64,000 nt of DNA, taken from NCBI RefSeq assembly GCF_004005495.1, contig NZ_RZYA01000010.1:232398-296397 (forward strand). The letters are read 5' to 3'. Shown here piece by piece: positions 7,170-14,567 of the stretch (position 1 is its first letter; every line of letters starts with the position of its first letter). The DNA is from Streptomyces antnestii. Its GTDB lineage: Bacteria; Actinomycetota; Actinomycetes; Streptomycetales; Streptomycetaceae. Position numbers and translations under genes: made by a program. The notes beneath the pieces are model-generated. The model saw only the letters and a program-made list of their open reading frames with translations. It had not been told where the DNA came from and did no database searches.

Positions 7170-8726
7170 ATGGCGAACATGACGAACACTCCGAGCACCA
7201 ACTCCCGGGCCGGGCGCCGCGAATGGACGGCTCTCGCGGTCCTGATGCTTCCGCTGCTCCTCGTCTCGATGGACGTCTCCGTCCTCTACTTCGCGATCCC
7301 CTCGATCAGCGCGGACCTGGAGCCGACCGGCACCCAGCAGCTGTGGATCTTCGACATCTACGCGTTCGTGCTCGCCGGGCTGCTGATGACGATGGGGGCG
7401 CTCGGCGACCGCATCGGCCGCCGCAAGCTCCTGCTGATCGGCGCCGCCGCGTTCGGCGCGGCCTCCGTGGGCGCGGCCTACGCGAACAGCGCCGAGATGC
7501 TGATCGCGGCCCGCGCGGTCCTCGGCATCGGCGGCGCCACCCTGATGCCCACGACGATGGCGCTGGTCCGCAACATGTTCCGCGACGACAAGCAGCGCGC
7601 CACCGCCATCGGCATCTGGTCCGGTGTCATGACCGGCGGCATCGCGCTCGGCTCGGTGATGAGCGGCATCCTCGTCGAACACTTCTGGTGGGGCTCGGTC
7701 TTCCTCGTCAACCTGCCCGCGATGGCGCTGCTCCTGCTGCTCGCGCCGGTCCTGCTCCCCGAGTTCAAGGACCCGAAGCCGGGCCGCTTCGACTTCTTGA
7801 GCGTCCCGCTGTCGATGGCCGCTGTGCTCCCCCTCGTCTACGGCATCAAGGAGATCCCGTCCGAGGGCATCGAGCCGGCCTACGTCGCCTCGATCCTGGC
7901 CGGCCTCGTCTTCGGCGTCCTGTTCGTGCGCCGCCAGCGCACGGTCGCGTCACCGATGATCTCGCCGGCCCTGTTCCGGGGCCGCGGCTTCGGGCCCGCC
8001 GTCGCCCTGAACCTCGTCTCGGCGTTCGCGATGATGGGCTCGGCGTACTTCACGACCCAGTACCTCCAGGCTGTCCTCGGCAAGAGCGCGCTCGAAGCGG
8101 CGCTGTGGGCTCTCGCCCCGACCGTCTTCATCGGGTTCGCCGCACCCGTCGCCACCGTCCTCGTCCAGCGGGGCGTGAACCGTGGCACCGTCGTCACCGT
8201 CGGCTTCCTCACCAGCGCGTGCGGCTACGGGCTGCTGACGCTGACCGGCACGGACTCGCTGTGGACCGTCCTGGCCGGTGCGGGCGTCCTCGCCTCCGGA
8301 GCGGTGATCGTGGGGTCCCAGCTCACGGACCTGGCGCTCGGCGCGGCCCCCGCGGAGCAGGCCGGCGCGGCGTCGTCCCTCCTCGAAACGGGCCAGGAGT
8401 TCGGCGGCGCGCTCGGGATGGCCGTCCTCGGCTCGATCGGCACGGCGGTCTACCGCGGCGAGATCGGTGACGCGCCGGCGGAGGCGAGGGAGACGCTGGG
8501 CGGGGCGCTCGCGGTCGCCCGGCACCTGCCGGTTCGCGCTGGCGACGCGCTCCTCGCCTCGGCCCGGGAGGCGTTCACCAGCGGGATGCATGTTGCGGCG
8601 GTGGCGGGGGCGGTGGTCCTTGTGGGGGCGGCTGTGCTGGCCCTGCGGGGCCTTCTCCCCCACCCCGCCCCTTCCCGAACCGGGGCTCCGCCCCAGACCC
8701 CGGTCCTCAAACGCCGGACGGGCTGA
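7170..8726 (+). CDS. MFS drug:H+ antiporter, DHA2 (14-TM) family
   Basis: This membrane exporter has 518 residues. Hydrophobic segments along the whole length fit 14 helices. The antiporter signatures are visible: GDRIGRRKLLLIG in the loop after helix 2 (motif A), WSGVMTGGIALGSVMSG in helix 5 (motif C), and a SMDVSVLYFAIPSI first helix typical of the EmrB/QacA group. It is divergent from a TetR repressor and probably induced by its own substrate, which cannot be told from sequence. The last 20 or so residues (…TPVLKRRTG) are coded by a palindromic repeat element and are probably not part of the ancestral protein. Confidence 0.9.
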   Translation: MANMTNTPSTNSRAGRREWTALAVLMLPLLLVSMDVSVLYFAIPSISADLEPTGTQQLWIFDIYAFVLAGLLMTMGALGDRIGRRKLLLIGAAAFGAASVGAAYANSAEMLIAARAVLGIGGATLMPTTMALVRNMFRDDKQRATAIGIWSGVMTGGIALGSVMSGILVEHFWWGSVFLVNLPAMALLLLLAPVLLPEFKDPKPGRFDFLSVPLSMAAVLPLVYGIKEIPSEGIEPAYVASILAGLVFGVLFVRRQRTVASPMISPALFRGRGFGPAVALNLVSAFAMMGSAYFTTQYLQAVLGKSALEAALWALAPTVFIGFAAPVATVLVQRGVNRGTVVTVGFLTSACGYGLLTLTGTDSLWTVLAGAGVLASGAVIVGSQLTDLALGAAPAEQAGAASSLLETGQEFGGALGMAVLGSIGTAVYRGEIGDAPAEARETLGGALAVARHLPVRAGDALLASAREAFTSGMHVAAVAGAVVLVGAAVLALRGLLPHPAPSRTGAPPQTPVLKRRTG

Positions 8727-8845
8727 ATTTGCTTGGCCGGGCCGGGAAATTCAGCCCGTCCGGCGCTTGAGGACGAGCCCGAAGGGCGATCGCGGGGGTC
8801 AGGGGGCGCGGCCCCCAGGGCTTTCGGGAAGGGGCGGGGTGGGGG
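8657..8845. repeat. nested inverted-repeat element between convergent genes (REP-like)
   Basis: Outer arms 8657-8679 and 8823-8845 are perfect 23-base reverse complements. Inner arms 8704-8730 and 8747-8773 match at 26 of 27 bases around a 16-base loop. The left half includes the last codons and stop of the efflux-pump gene. A shorter relative, sharing the ACGCCGG(A/C)CGGGCTG core, occurs at 32523-32562, which points to a dispersed family. It can also act as a bidirectional transcription stop. Confidence 0.85.
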
Positions 8846-8848
8846 AAC

Positions 8849-8891
8849 AAAAAAAGGGGCCCGCGCCACCCACACAGGTGACCGGGCCCCT
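8849..8891 (-). terminator. intrinsic terminator of serA
   Basis: The 9-base stem AGGGGCCCG (8855-8863 with 8883-8891) has a further 4-base inner stem. Read on the minus strand it is followed directly by a run of seven T. This is a textbook rho-independent terminator 12 bases past the serA stop codon. Confidence 0.9.
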
Positions 8892-8903
8892 CCGACGTAC
8901 GTA

Positions 8904-10511
8904 CTAGTCCGTCAGGTTCACCGAGCGCGCCGACGTCGCGCCGATCTCCTCGGCCAGTTCGGCGAGAACCCCCGCGGGGACCGTGTCGTCGACGGTCAGA
9001 ACCGCCAGCGCCTCGCCACCCACGTCCGCCCGGGCGACCTGCATGCCGGCGATGTTGATGCCCGCCTCACCGAGCACGCGGCCCACGGTGCCGACGACAC
9101 CGGGACGGTCCTCGTAGCGCAGGACGACCATGTGCTCGGCCAGCGCGAGGTCCACGTCGTACTGACCGACGGCGACGAGCTTCTGGAGGTGCTTGGGGCC
9201 GGCGAGCGTGCCGGAGACCGACACGTCCTGGCCGTCACCGAGGGTGCCCCGCACGGTGACGACGTTGCGGTGGTCGGGCGACTCGGACGACGTCGTGAGG
9301 CGGACCTCGACGCCACGTTCCTGCGCGAACAGCGGAGCGTTCACGTACGACACCGTCTCGTCGACGACGTCCTCGAACACGCCCTTCAGCGCGGAGAGTT
9401 CGAGCACCTTCACGTCGTGCTGGGTGATCTCGCCGTAGACCTCGACGTCGAGGCGGACGGCCACCTCACCGGCGAGCGCGGTGAAGATGCGGCCGAGGCG
9501 CTCGGCGAGCGGCAGGCCCGGCTTGACGTCCTCGGCGATGACACCGCCCTGCACGTTCACCGCGTCCGGGACGAGCTCACCGGCGAGCGCGAGCCGCACG
9601 GAGCGGGCGACGGCGATACCGGCCTTCTCCTGCGCCTCGTCCGTGGAGGCACCGAGGTGCGGCGTGGCGACGACCTGGTCGAACTCGAACAGCGGGGAGT
9701 CCGTGCAGGGCTCCTTCGCGTACACGTCGAGGCCGGCGCCGGCCACGCGGCCCTCCTTGAGCGCCGAGTACAGCGCCGCCTCGTCGACGATCCCGCCGCG
9801 CGCGGCGTTCACGATGCGGACGCTCGGCTTGACCTTGCGCAGCGCCTCGTCGCCGATCAGACCGACGGTCTCGGGGGTCTTGGGGAGGTGCACCGTGATG
9901 AAGTCGGCGACCTCGAGCAGCTCGTCGAGGGTGAGGACCTTGACGCCCATCTGCGCGGCGCGCGCCGGCTGCACGTAGGGGTCGTACGCCACGACCTTCA
10001 TGCCGAACGCGGACATGCGCTGCGCGACGAGCGCGCCGATGCGGCCGAGGCCGACGACGCCGAGGGTCTTCTCGGCCAGCTCGACGCCCGTGTACTTGGA
10101 GCGCTTCCACTCGCCGGCCTTGAGGGCCTGGCTGCCCTGCGGGATGTTGCGCGCGGTGGCGATGAGCAGGCCGCAGGCGAGCTCGGCGGCGGTCACGATG
10201 TTGGAGGTCGGGGCGTTGACGACCATCACGCCGGCCTTGGTGGCGGCGGAGACGTCGACGTTGTCCAGGCCGACGCCGGCTCGTGCGACGACCTTCAGCT
10301 TCTTGGCGGCGGCGATCGCCTCGGCGTCGACCTTGGTGGCCGAGCGGATCAGGATCGCGTCGACGTCGGCGATGGCCGGGAGCAGCTCGCCCCGGTCGGC
10401 GCCGTTGCACCGGCGGATCTCGAAGTCGGGGCCCAGCGCGTCGACGGTCGCGGGCGACAGCTCTTCCGCGATGAGTACGACGGGTTTGCCGGTTGCAGCA
10501 GCAGTGCTCAC
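8904..10511 (-). CDS. serA: D-3-phosphoglycerate dehydrogenase
   Basis: The product (535 residues) oxidises 3-phosphoglycerate to 3-phosphohydroxypyruvate, the first step of serine synthesis. It has the long (type I) architecture: catalytic and Rossmann domain to about residue 310 (VVGLGRIGALVAQRM; catalytic His in ATPHLGAST), an intervening domain, and a C-terminal ACT domain (PGVVGTVGRVLGEAGINIAGMQ) that gives serine feedback in related enzymes. I start at GTG 10511 (VSTAAATGKPVVL), with a GAGG site upstream, rather than at the longer open frame. It follows ilvBNC in the same direction but is separated from it by a strong terminator, so it has its own promoter. Confidence 0.96.
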   Translation of the reverse strand: MSTAAATGKPVVLIAEELSPATVDALGPDFEIRRCNGADRGELLPAIADVDAILIRSATKVDAEAIAAAKKLKVVARAGVGLDNVDVSAATKAGVMVVNAPTSNIVTAAELACGLLIATARNIPQGSQALKAGEWKRSKYTGVELAEKTLGVVGLGRIGALVAQRMSAFGMKVVAYDPYVQPARAAQMGVKVLTLDELLEVADFITVHLPKTPETVGLIGDEALRKVKPSVRIVNAARGGIVDEAALYSALKEGRVAGAGLDVYAKEPCTDSPLFEFDQVVATPHLGASTDEAQEKAGIAVARSVRLALAGELVPDAVNVQGGVIAEDVKPGLPLAERLGRIFTALAGEVAVRLDVEVYGEITQHDVKVLELSALKGVFEDVVDETVSYVNAPLFAQERGVEVRLTTSSESPDHRNVVTVRGTLGDGQDVSVSGTLAGPKHLQKLVAVGQYDVDLALAEHMVVLRYEDRPGVVGTVGRVLGEAGINIAGMQVARADVGGEALAVLTVDDTVPAGVLAELAEEIGATSARSVNLTD

Positions 10512-10764
10512 GTGTGAGTCCTCACAAGTCCCATTGCGGACGGCCGTCCCGATGGCCGCAGGCGGTGGAGGGTTGAGGGAGTGACGAAAACACTCCCTGA
10601 GCCGCGTGGAAGACGCACGACGCTGTGGGCCCGACGCGAATGTGTTCAGCAGTCTAGTGGCGCTTCGTAAGTGCTCTTGCGCCACGGTGGAAGGATCACC
10701 CGTCCGTGGCTGGACGGGGTGGACAAGCCGGTTGACGCGGGAGCGCCGGGGGCCGTCCGAACCG
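10512..10764 (-). other. serA 5' region with stem-loop and palindrome
   Basis: No gene is seen here. An 8-base perfect stem AGGGAGTG (10576-10583 with 10591-10598) encloses a 7-base loop. A 12-base palindrome GGACGGCCGTCC lies at 10538-10549, and a small GTGAG/CTCAC hairpin (10514-10525) overlaps the serA ribosome site. Together they suggest control of serA at the leader RNA or by a repressor, but I recognise no known element. Confidence 0.35.
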
Positions 10765-10800
10765 ACTGCGGGGCCGGGGCGATGGCCCCGGCCCCGCAGT
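10765..10800 (-). terminator. terminator after ilvC
   Basis: Sixteen-base arms (10765-10780 and 10785-10800) pair perfectly around a GATG loop, 8 bases past the ilvC stop. There is no T-run, common for Streptomyces terminators. The stem is strong enough to isolate serA from ilvBNC transcription. Confidence 0.8.
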
Positions 10801-10808
10801 CCCGAGGC

Positions 10809-11810
10809 TTACGCCTCGTCGTTGTCGACCCAGCTCATGAGCTTGCGCAGCTCCTTGCCGGTGGTCTCCAGGAGGTGGTTCTCGTCCTGGGTCTTGTACT
10901 CGTTGTACTTCTTCAGGCCCGAGTGGTACTCGTCCATCCAGTTCTTGGCGAACGTGCCGTCCTGGATCTCGGCGAGGACCTTCTTCATCTCGGCCTTGGT
11001 GGCGTCCGTGATGATGCGCGGGCCGGTGACGTAGTCGCCCCACTCGGCGGTCTCGGAGATCGACCAGCGCATCTTCTCCAGGCCGCCCTCGTACATGAGG
11101 TCGACGATGAGCTTCAGCTCGTGGAGGCACTCGAAGTACGCGATCTCCGGCTGGTAGCCGGCCTCGGTCAGCGTCTCGAAGCCCGCCTTGACCAGCGCGG
11201 CCGTACCGCCGCAGAGGACGGCCTGCTCACCGAACAGGTCGGTCTCGGTCTCCTCGGTGAAGGTCGTCTTGATGACGCCGGCGCGGGTGCCGCCGATGCC
11301 CTTCGCGTAGGAGAGGGCCAGCTGGAAGCCGTTGCCCGTGGCGTCCTGCTCGACGGCCGCGATGCACGGAACGCCGCGGCCCTCTTCGTACTGACGGCGC
11401 ACCAGGTGACCCGGGCCCTTGGGCGCGACCATCGCCACGTCCACGTTGGCCGGGGGCTTGATGAAGCCGTAGCGGATGTTGAGGCCGTGGCCGAAGAACA
11501 GCGCGTCGCCGTCCTTCAGGTTGTCCTTGATGGACTCCTCGTAGACCTGGGCCTGGATCGGGTCCGGGACCAGGATCATGATGACGTCGGCCTCGGCGGC
11601 GGCCTCGGACGGCGTCACGACGCGCAGACCCTGCTCCTCGGCCTTGGCCTTGGACTTGGATCCCTCGTGCAGACCGACGCGGACGTCGACACCGGAGTCA
11701 CGGAGCGACAGCGCGTGGGCGTGGCCCTGGCTGCCGTAACCGATCACCGCGACCTTGCGGCCCTGGATGATGGACAGGTCGGCATCGTCGTCGTAGAACA
11801 GCTCGGCCAC
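10809..11810 (-). CDS. ilvC: ketol-acid reductoisomerase
   Basis: The product (333 residues) converts acetolactate or acetohydroxybutyrate to the dihydroxy acid with NADPH and Mg2+, the second common step of valine, leucine and isoleucine synthesis. The Rossmann motif is GYGSQGHAHA at 24-33 and the class I metal site residues lie in the knotted C-terminal domain (DLFGEQAVLCGG; CLHELKLIVD). Its length matches class I enzymes. It is the third gene of ilvBNC; a 109-base gap separates it from ilvN, so a second promoter cannot be excluded. Confidence 0.97.
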   Translation of the reverse strand: MAELFYDDDADLSIIQGRKVAVIGYGSQGHAHALSLRDSGVDVRVGLHEGSKSKAKAEEQGLRVVTPSEAAAEADVIMILVPDPIQAQVYEESIKDNLKDGDALFFGHGLNIRYGFIKPPANVDVAMVAPKGPGHLVRRQYEEGRGVPCIAAVEQDATGNGFQLALSYAKGIGGTRAGVIKTTFTEETETDLFGEQAVLCGGTAALVKAGFETLTEAGYQPEIAYFECLHELKLIVDLMYEGGLEKMRWSISETAEWGDYVTGPRIITDATKAEMKKVLAEIQDGTFAKNWMDEYHSGLKKYNEYKTQDENHLLETTGKELRKLMSWVDNDEA

Positions 11811-11919
11811 TGGATTTTCTCCTTGGTGTGCAGGTGTTGCGTCCCACCGTACGGCGGGAGTGAGCGGGAAAGGTTTCGGGTCTCGGTATACGAGAGGGCG
11901 CTGGAGAGCGCCTGGGGGC

Positions 11920-12450
11920 TCAGGCGCTGCGGTCGAGCGCCCGCAGGCTCCGGTCGGTGATCGAACGCGAGCCGCGGCCGATCGCGATGGTGCCCGACTG
12001 GACGAGCTCCTTGATGCCGAAGGGTTCCAGCATCTTGAGCATCGCCTCCAGCTTGTCGCTGGAGCCGGTGGCCTCGATGGTGACGGCCTCCGGGGAGACG
12101 TCCACGGTCTTGGCGCGGAACAGCTGGACGATCTCGACGATCTGCGAGCGCGTCTCGTTGTCGGCGCGGACCTTGGCGAGGACGAGCTCGCGCTGGACCG
12201 CGGAGCCGGACTCGAGCTCGACGATCTTCAGGACGTTGACCAGCTTGTTGAGCTGCTTCGTCACCTGTTCGAGGGGCAGGGCCTCGATCACGTTCACCAC
12301 GATGGTGATGCGCGAGATGTCGGGGTGCTCGGTGATGCCGACGGCCAGCGAGTCGATGTTGAAGCCGCGGCGCGAGAACAGGGCGGTGATCCGGGCGAGG
12401 ACACCGGGCTTGTTCTCGACCAGGACGGAGAGCGTGTGCTTGGTGGACAT
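11920..12450 (-). CDS. ilvN: acetolactate synthase small (regulatory) subunit
   Basis: This 176-residue subunit binds the IlvB catalytic subunit, raises its activity and gives feedback inhibition by valine. The ACT domain is at the N-terminus (HTLSVLVENKPGVLARITAL) and the second, ALS_ss C-terminal domain from about residue 85. I start at ATG 12450 (MSTKHTLSVL); the reading frame stays open further but into the ilvB gene. It lies 29 bases downstream of ilvB. Confidence 0.97.
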   Translation of the reverse strand: MSTKHTLSVLVENKPGVLARITALFSRRGFNIDSLAVGITEHPDISRITIVVNVIEALPLEQVTKQLNKLVNVLKIVELESGSAVQRELVLAKVRADNETRSQIVEIVQLFRAKTVDVSPEAVTIEATGSSDKLEAMLKMLEPFGIKELVQSGTIAIGRGSRSITDRSLRALDRSA

Positions 12451-12479
12451 GACTGAAGGTCTCTCTTTCGCTCTCGGTC

Positions 12480-14327
12480 TCAGTCGTCTTCGTTGTCGCC
12501 GAAGTCGGGGCGGACCCCGCGGGCGGCCATGACCTCGTCGTTCGAGGTGCCGGCGGCGACCATCGGCCACACCATGGCGTCCTCGTGGACGATGAAGTCG
12601 ACGACGACGGGGCGGTCGTTGATGGAGTTGGCCTCGGCGATGACCTTGTCCAGGTCCTCCGGGCGCTCACAGCGGATGGCGTGGCAGCCCATGGCCTCGG
12701 ACAGCTTCACGAAGTCCGGGACGCGCGTGCCCTTGTTGGCCTGCACGTCGTCGGGGCCGCTGTGCAGGACGGTGTTGGAGTAGCGCTGGTTGTAGAACAG
12801 CGTCTGCCACTGGCGGACCATGCCGAGGGCGCCGTTGTTGATGATGGCGACCTTGATCGGGATGTTGTTGAGCGCGCAGGTGGTCAGTTCCTGGTTGGTC
12901 ATCTGGAAGCAGCCGTCGCCGTCGATCGCCCAGACCGTGCGGTCGGGCTGACCGGCCTTGGCGCCCATCGCGGCGGGCACCGAGTAGCCCATCGTGCCGG
13001 CGCCGCCGGAGTTGAGCCAGGTGGCGGGCTGCTCGTAGCGGATGAAGTGCGCGGCCCACATCTGGTGCTGGCCGACACCCGCGGCGAAGATCGTGCCCTC
13101 GGGGGCGAGCTGGCCGATGCGCTCGATGACGTTCTGCGGCGAGAGCGAGCCGTCCTCGGGCTGGTCGTAGCCCAGCGGGTACGTGTCGCGCCAGCGGCTG
13201 AGGTCCTTCCACCAGGCGGTGTAGTCGCCCTTGTTGCCCTCGCTGTGCTCCTTCTGCACGGCCTGGACCAGGTCGGCGATGACCTCGCGGGCGTCACCGA
13301 CGATCGGCACGTCGGCGGCGCGGTTCTTGCCGATCTCGGCCGGGTCGATGTCGGCATGGACGATCTTCGCGAACGGGGCGAAGCTGTCCAGCTTGCCGGT
13401 GACGCGGTCGTCGAAGCGGGCTCCGAGGGCGACGATCAGGTCGGCCTTCTGCAGCGCGGTGACGGCGGTGACCGCACCGTGCATGCCCGGCATTCCCACG
13501 TGCAGCGGGTGGCTGTCGGGGAATGCGCCGAGCGCCATCAGGGTGGTGGTGACGGGCGCTCCGGTGAGCTCGGCCAGGACCTTCAGCTCGGCCGTGGCGT
13601 GCGCCTTGAGCACACCGCCGCCGACGTAGAGGACGGGCCGCTTCGCGGCGGTGATCAGCTTCGCGGCCTCGCGGATCTGCTTGGCGTGCGGCTTGGTCAC
13701 CGGGCGGTAGCCGGGCAGGTCGGTCTGCGGCGGCCAGCTGAAGGTGGTCTGTGCCTGGAGGGCGTCCTTGGCGATGTCGACGAGGACGGGGCCCGGACGG
13801 CCGGTGGAGGCGATGTGGAACGCCTCGGCGATCGTCTTGGGGATGTCCTCGGCCTTGGTCACCAGGAAGTTGTGCTTGGTGATCGGCATCGTGATGCCGA
13901 CGATGTCCGCCTCCTGGAAGGCGTCCGTGCCGATGGCCTTGGAGGCGACCTGGCCGGTGATCGCGACGAGCGGCACGGAGTCCATGTGCGCGTCGGCGAT
14001 CGGCGTGACCAGGTTGGTGGCGCCGGGGCCCGACGTGGCCATGCACACCCCGACCTTCCCGGTGGCCTGCGCGTAGCCGGTGGCCGCGTGGCCGGCGCCC
14101 TGCTCGTGGCGGACGAGCACGTGACGGACCCGGGTGGAGTCCATCATCGGGTCGTAGGCCGGAAGGATGGCACCGCCGGGAATGCCGAACACCGTGTCGG
14201 CCCCGACCTCCTCGAGCGAACGGATGAGGGACTTCGCACCCGTGACGTGCTCGACGGGGGCGGACTGCTGTCCTCGGGGCCGCGGCTGCGGATGGTGGGC
14301 CCCGGTGGCCTGCTCGGTCATCGGCAT
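12480..14327 (-). CDS. ilvB: acetolactate synthase large (catalytic) subunit
   Basis: The product (615 residues) is a thiamine-diphosphate enzyme that condenses two pyruvates, or pyruvate and 2-ketobutyrate, opening branched-chain amino acid synthesis. The catalytic Glu lies in VLVRHEQGAGHAATGYA, the FAD-binding middle domain follows, and the ThDP motif GDGCFQMTNQELTTCALNNIP is near residue 470-490. ATG 14327 gives MPMTEQ; a second ATG two codons later is equally possible. It heads ilvBNC behind a 160-base leader containing a coding mini-peptide and a terminator, so expression is most likely controlled by attenuation. Confidence 0.97.
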   Translation of the reverse strand: MPMTEQATGAHHPQPRPRGQQSAPVEHVTGAKSLIRSLEEVGADTVFGIPGGAILPAYDPMMDSTRVRHVLVRHEQGAGHAATGYAQATGKVGVCMATSGPGATNLVTPIADAHMDSVPLVAITGQVASKAIGTDAFQEADIVGITMPITKHNFLVTKAEDIPKTIAEAFHIASTGRPGPVLVDIAKDALQAQTTFSWPPQTDLPGYRPVTKPHAKQIREAAKLITAAKRPVLYVGGGVLKAHATAELKVLAELTGAPVTTTLMALGAFPDSHPLHVGMPGMHGAVTAVTALQKADLIVALGARFDDRVTGKLDSFAPFAKIVHADIDPAEIGKNRAADVPIVGDAREVIADLVQAVQKEHSEGNKGDYTAWWKDLSRWRDTYPLGYDQPEDGSLSPQNVIERIGQLAPEGTIFAAGVGQHQMWAAHFIRYEQPATWLNSGGAGTMGYSVPAAMGAKAGQPDRTVWAIDGDGCFQMTNQELTTCALNNIPIKVAIINNGALGMVRQWQTLFYNQRYSNTVLHSGPDDVQANKGTRVPDFVKLSEAMGCHAIRCERPEDLDKVIAEANSINDRPVVVDFIVHEDAMVWPMVAAGTSNDEVMAARGVRPDFGDNEDD

Positions 14328-14401
14328 TCTCTTCTCGATGCTGAGGGTTTTTGCGAGGTTTGGGCGGTGTGCGTCAGTTGCCGGAAAGGCGCCTGTGCAA
14401 C

Positions 14402-14435
14402 AAAAAACCCCTCGTGCCGTGAGGCAAGCGAGGGG
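14402..14435 (-). terminator. ilv attenuator terminator hairpin
   Basis: On the minus strand, CCCCTCG-type arms (14429-14435 with 14408-14414), extended by a TGCC/GGCA inner stem with a 2-base bulge, precede six T residues. It lies between the leader peptide and ilvB, 75 bases before the ilvB start, as an attenuator should. Confidence 0.88.
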
Positions 14436-14487
14436 AGCGCGTCGGGTGCGGTCGCTGGGGATCCGGTGTCAGGACCGGCGTCCCAGC
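14436..14487 (-). promoter_or_regulatory. ilv leader pairing segments
   Basis: A hairpin at 14454-14487 (outer arms GCTGGG/CCCAGC, inner CCGGT/ACCGG) separates the leader peptide from the terminator. The ten bases 14436-14445, immediately before the terminator in transcription order, are perfectly complementary to 14493-14502, which code for the Lys-Arg-Val part of the leader peptide. Ribosome position on the leader could therefore change the RNA fold. Which structure is the antiterminator is not clear to me. Confidence 0.6.
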
Positions 14488-14488
14488 T

Positions 14489-14530
14489 TCAGCCGACGCG
14501 CTTTCCAAGTACGAGAATTCGGGTGCGCAT
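14489..14530 (-). CDS. ilv leader peptide (13 residues)
   Basis: The peptide MRTRILVLGKRVG contains the run Ile-Leu-Val-Leu, the three end products of the pathway, in front of a terminator hairpin and ilvB. Its codons ATT, CTC, GTA, CTT and GGA include several that are rare in this GC-rich genome, which would sharpen stalling when charged tRNAs run low. The ATG lies 7 bases after a likely -10, so the leader mRNA may begin with its start codon. The upstream purine run GGAGGGAGGG would then be promoter DNA and not a ribosome site. Confidence 0.85.
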   Translation of the reverse strand: MRTRILVLGKRVG

Positions 14531-14537
14531 GGCACTG

Positions 14538-14567
14538 ACCCTCCCTCCGGCGCACTGCGTGTGTCAA
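14538..14567 (-). promoter_or_regulatory. ilv operon promoter
   Basis: On the minus strand, TTGACA (14567-14562) and GAGGGT (14543-14538) are 18 bases apart. The -35 is a perfect consensus and contains the TGA stop codon of the upstream GGDEF gene. The leader peptide ATG at 14530 falls at the expected transcription start. Confidence 0.65.

Noticed and set aside
8727..8903. Possible transposable element at the palindrome
   Set aside because: There is no transposase frame and no target-site duplication; arms are nested palindromes, not terminal repeats of an insertion sequence.
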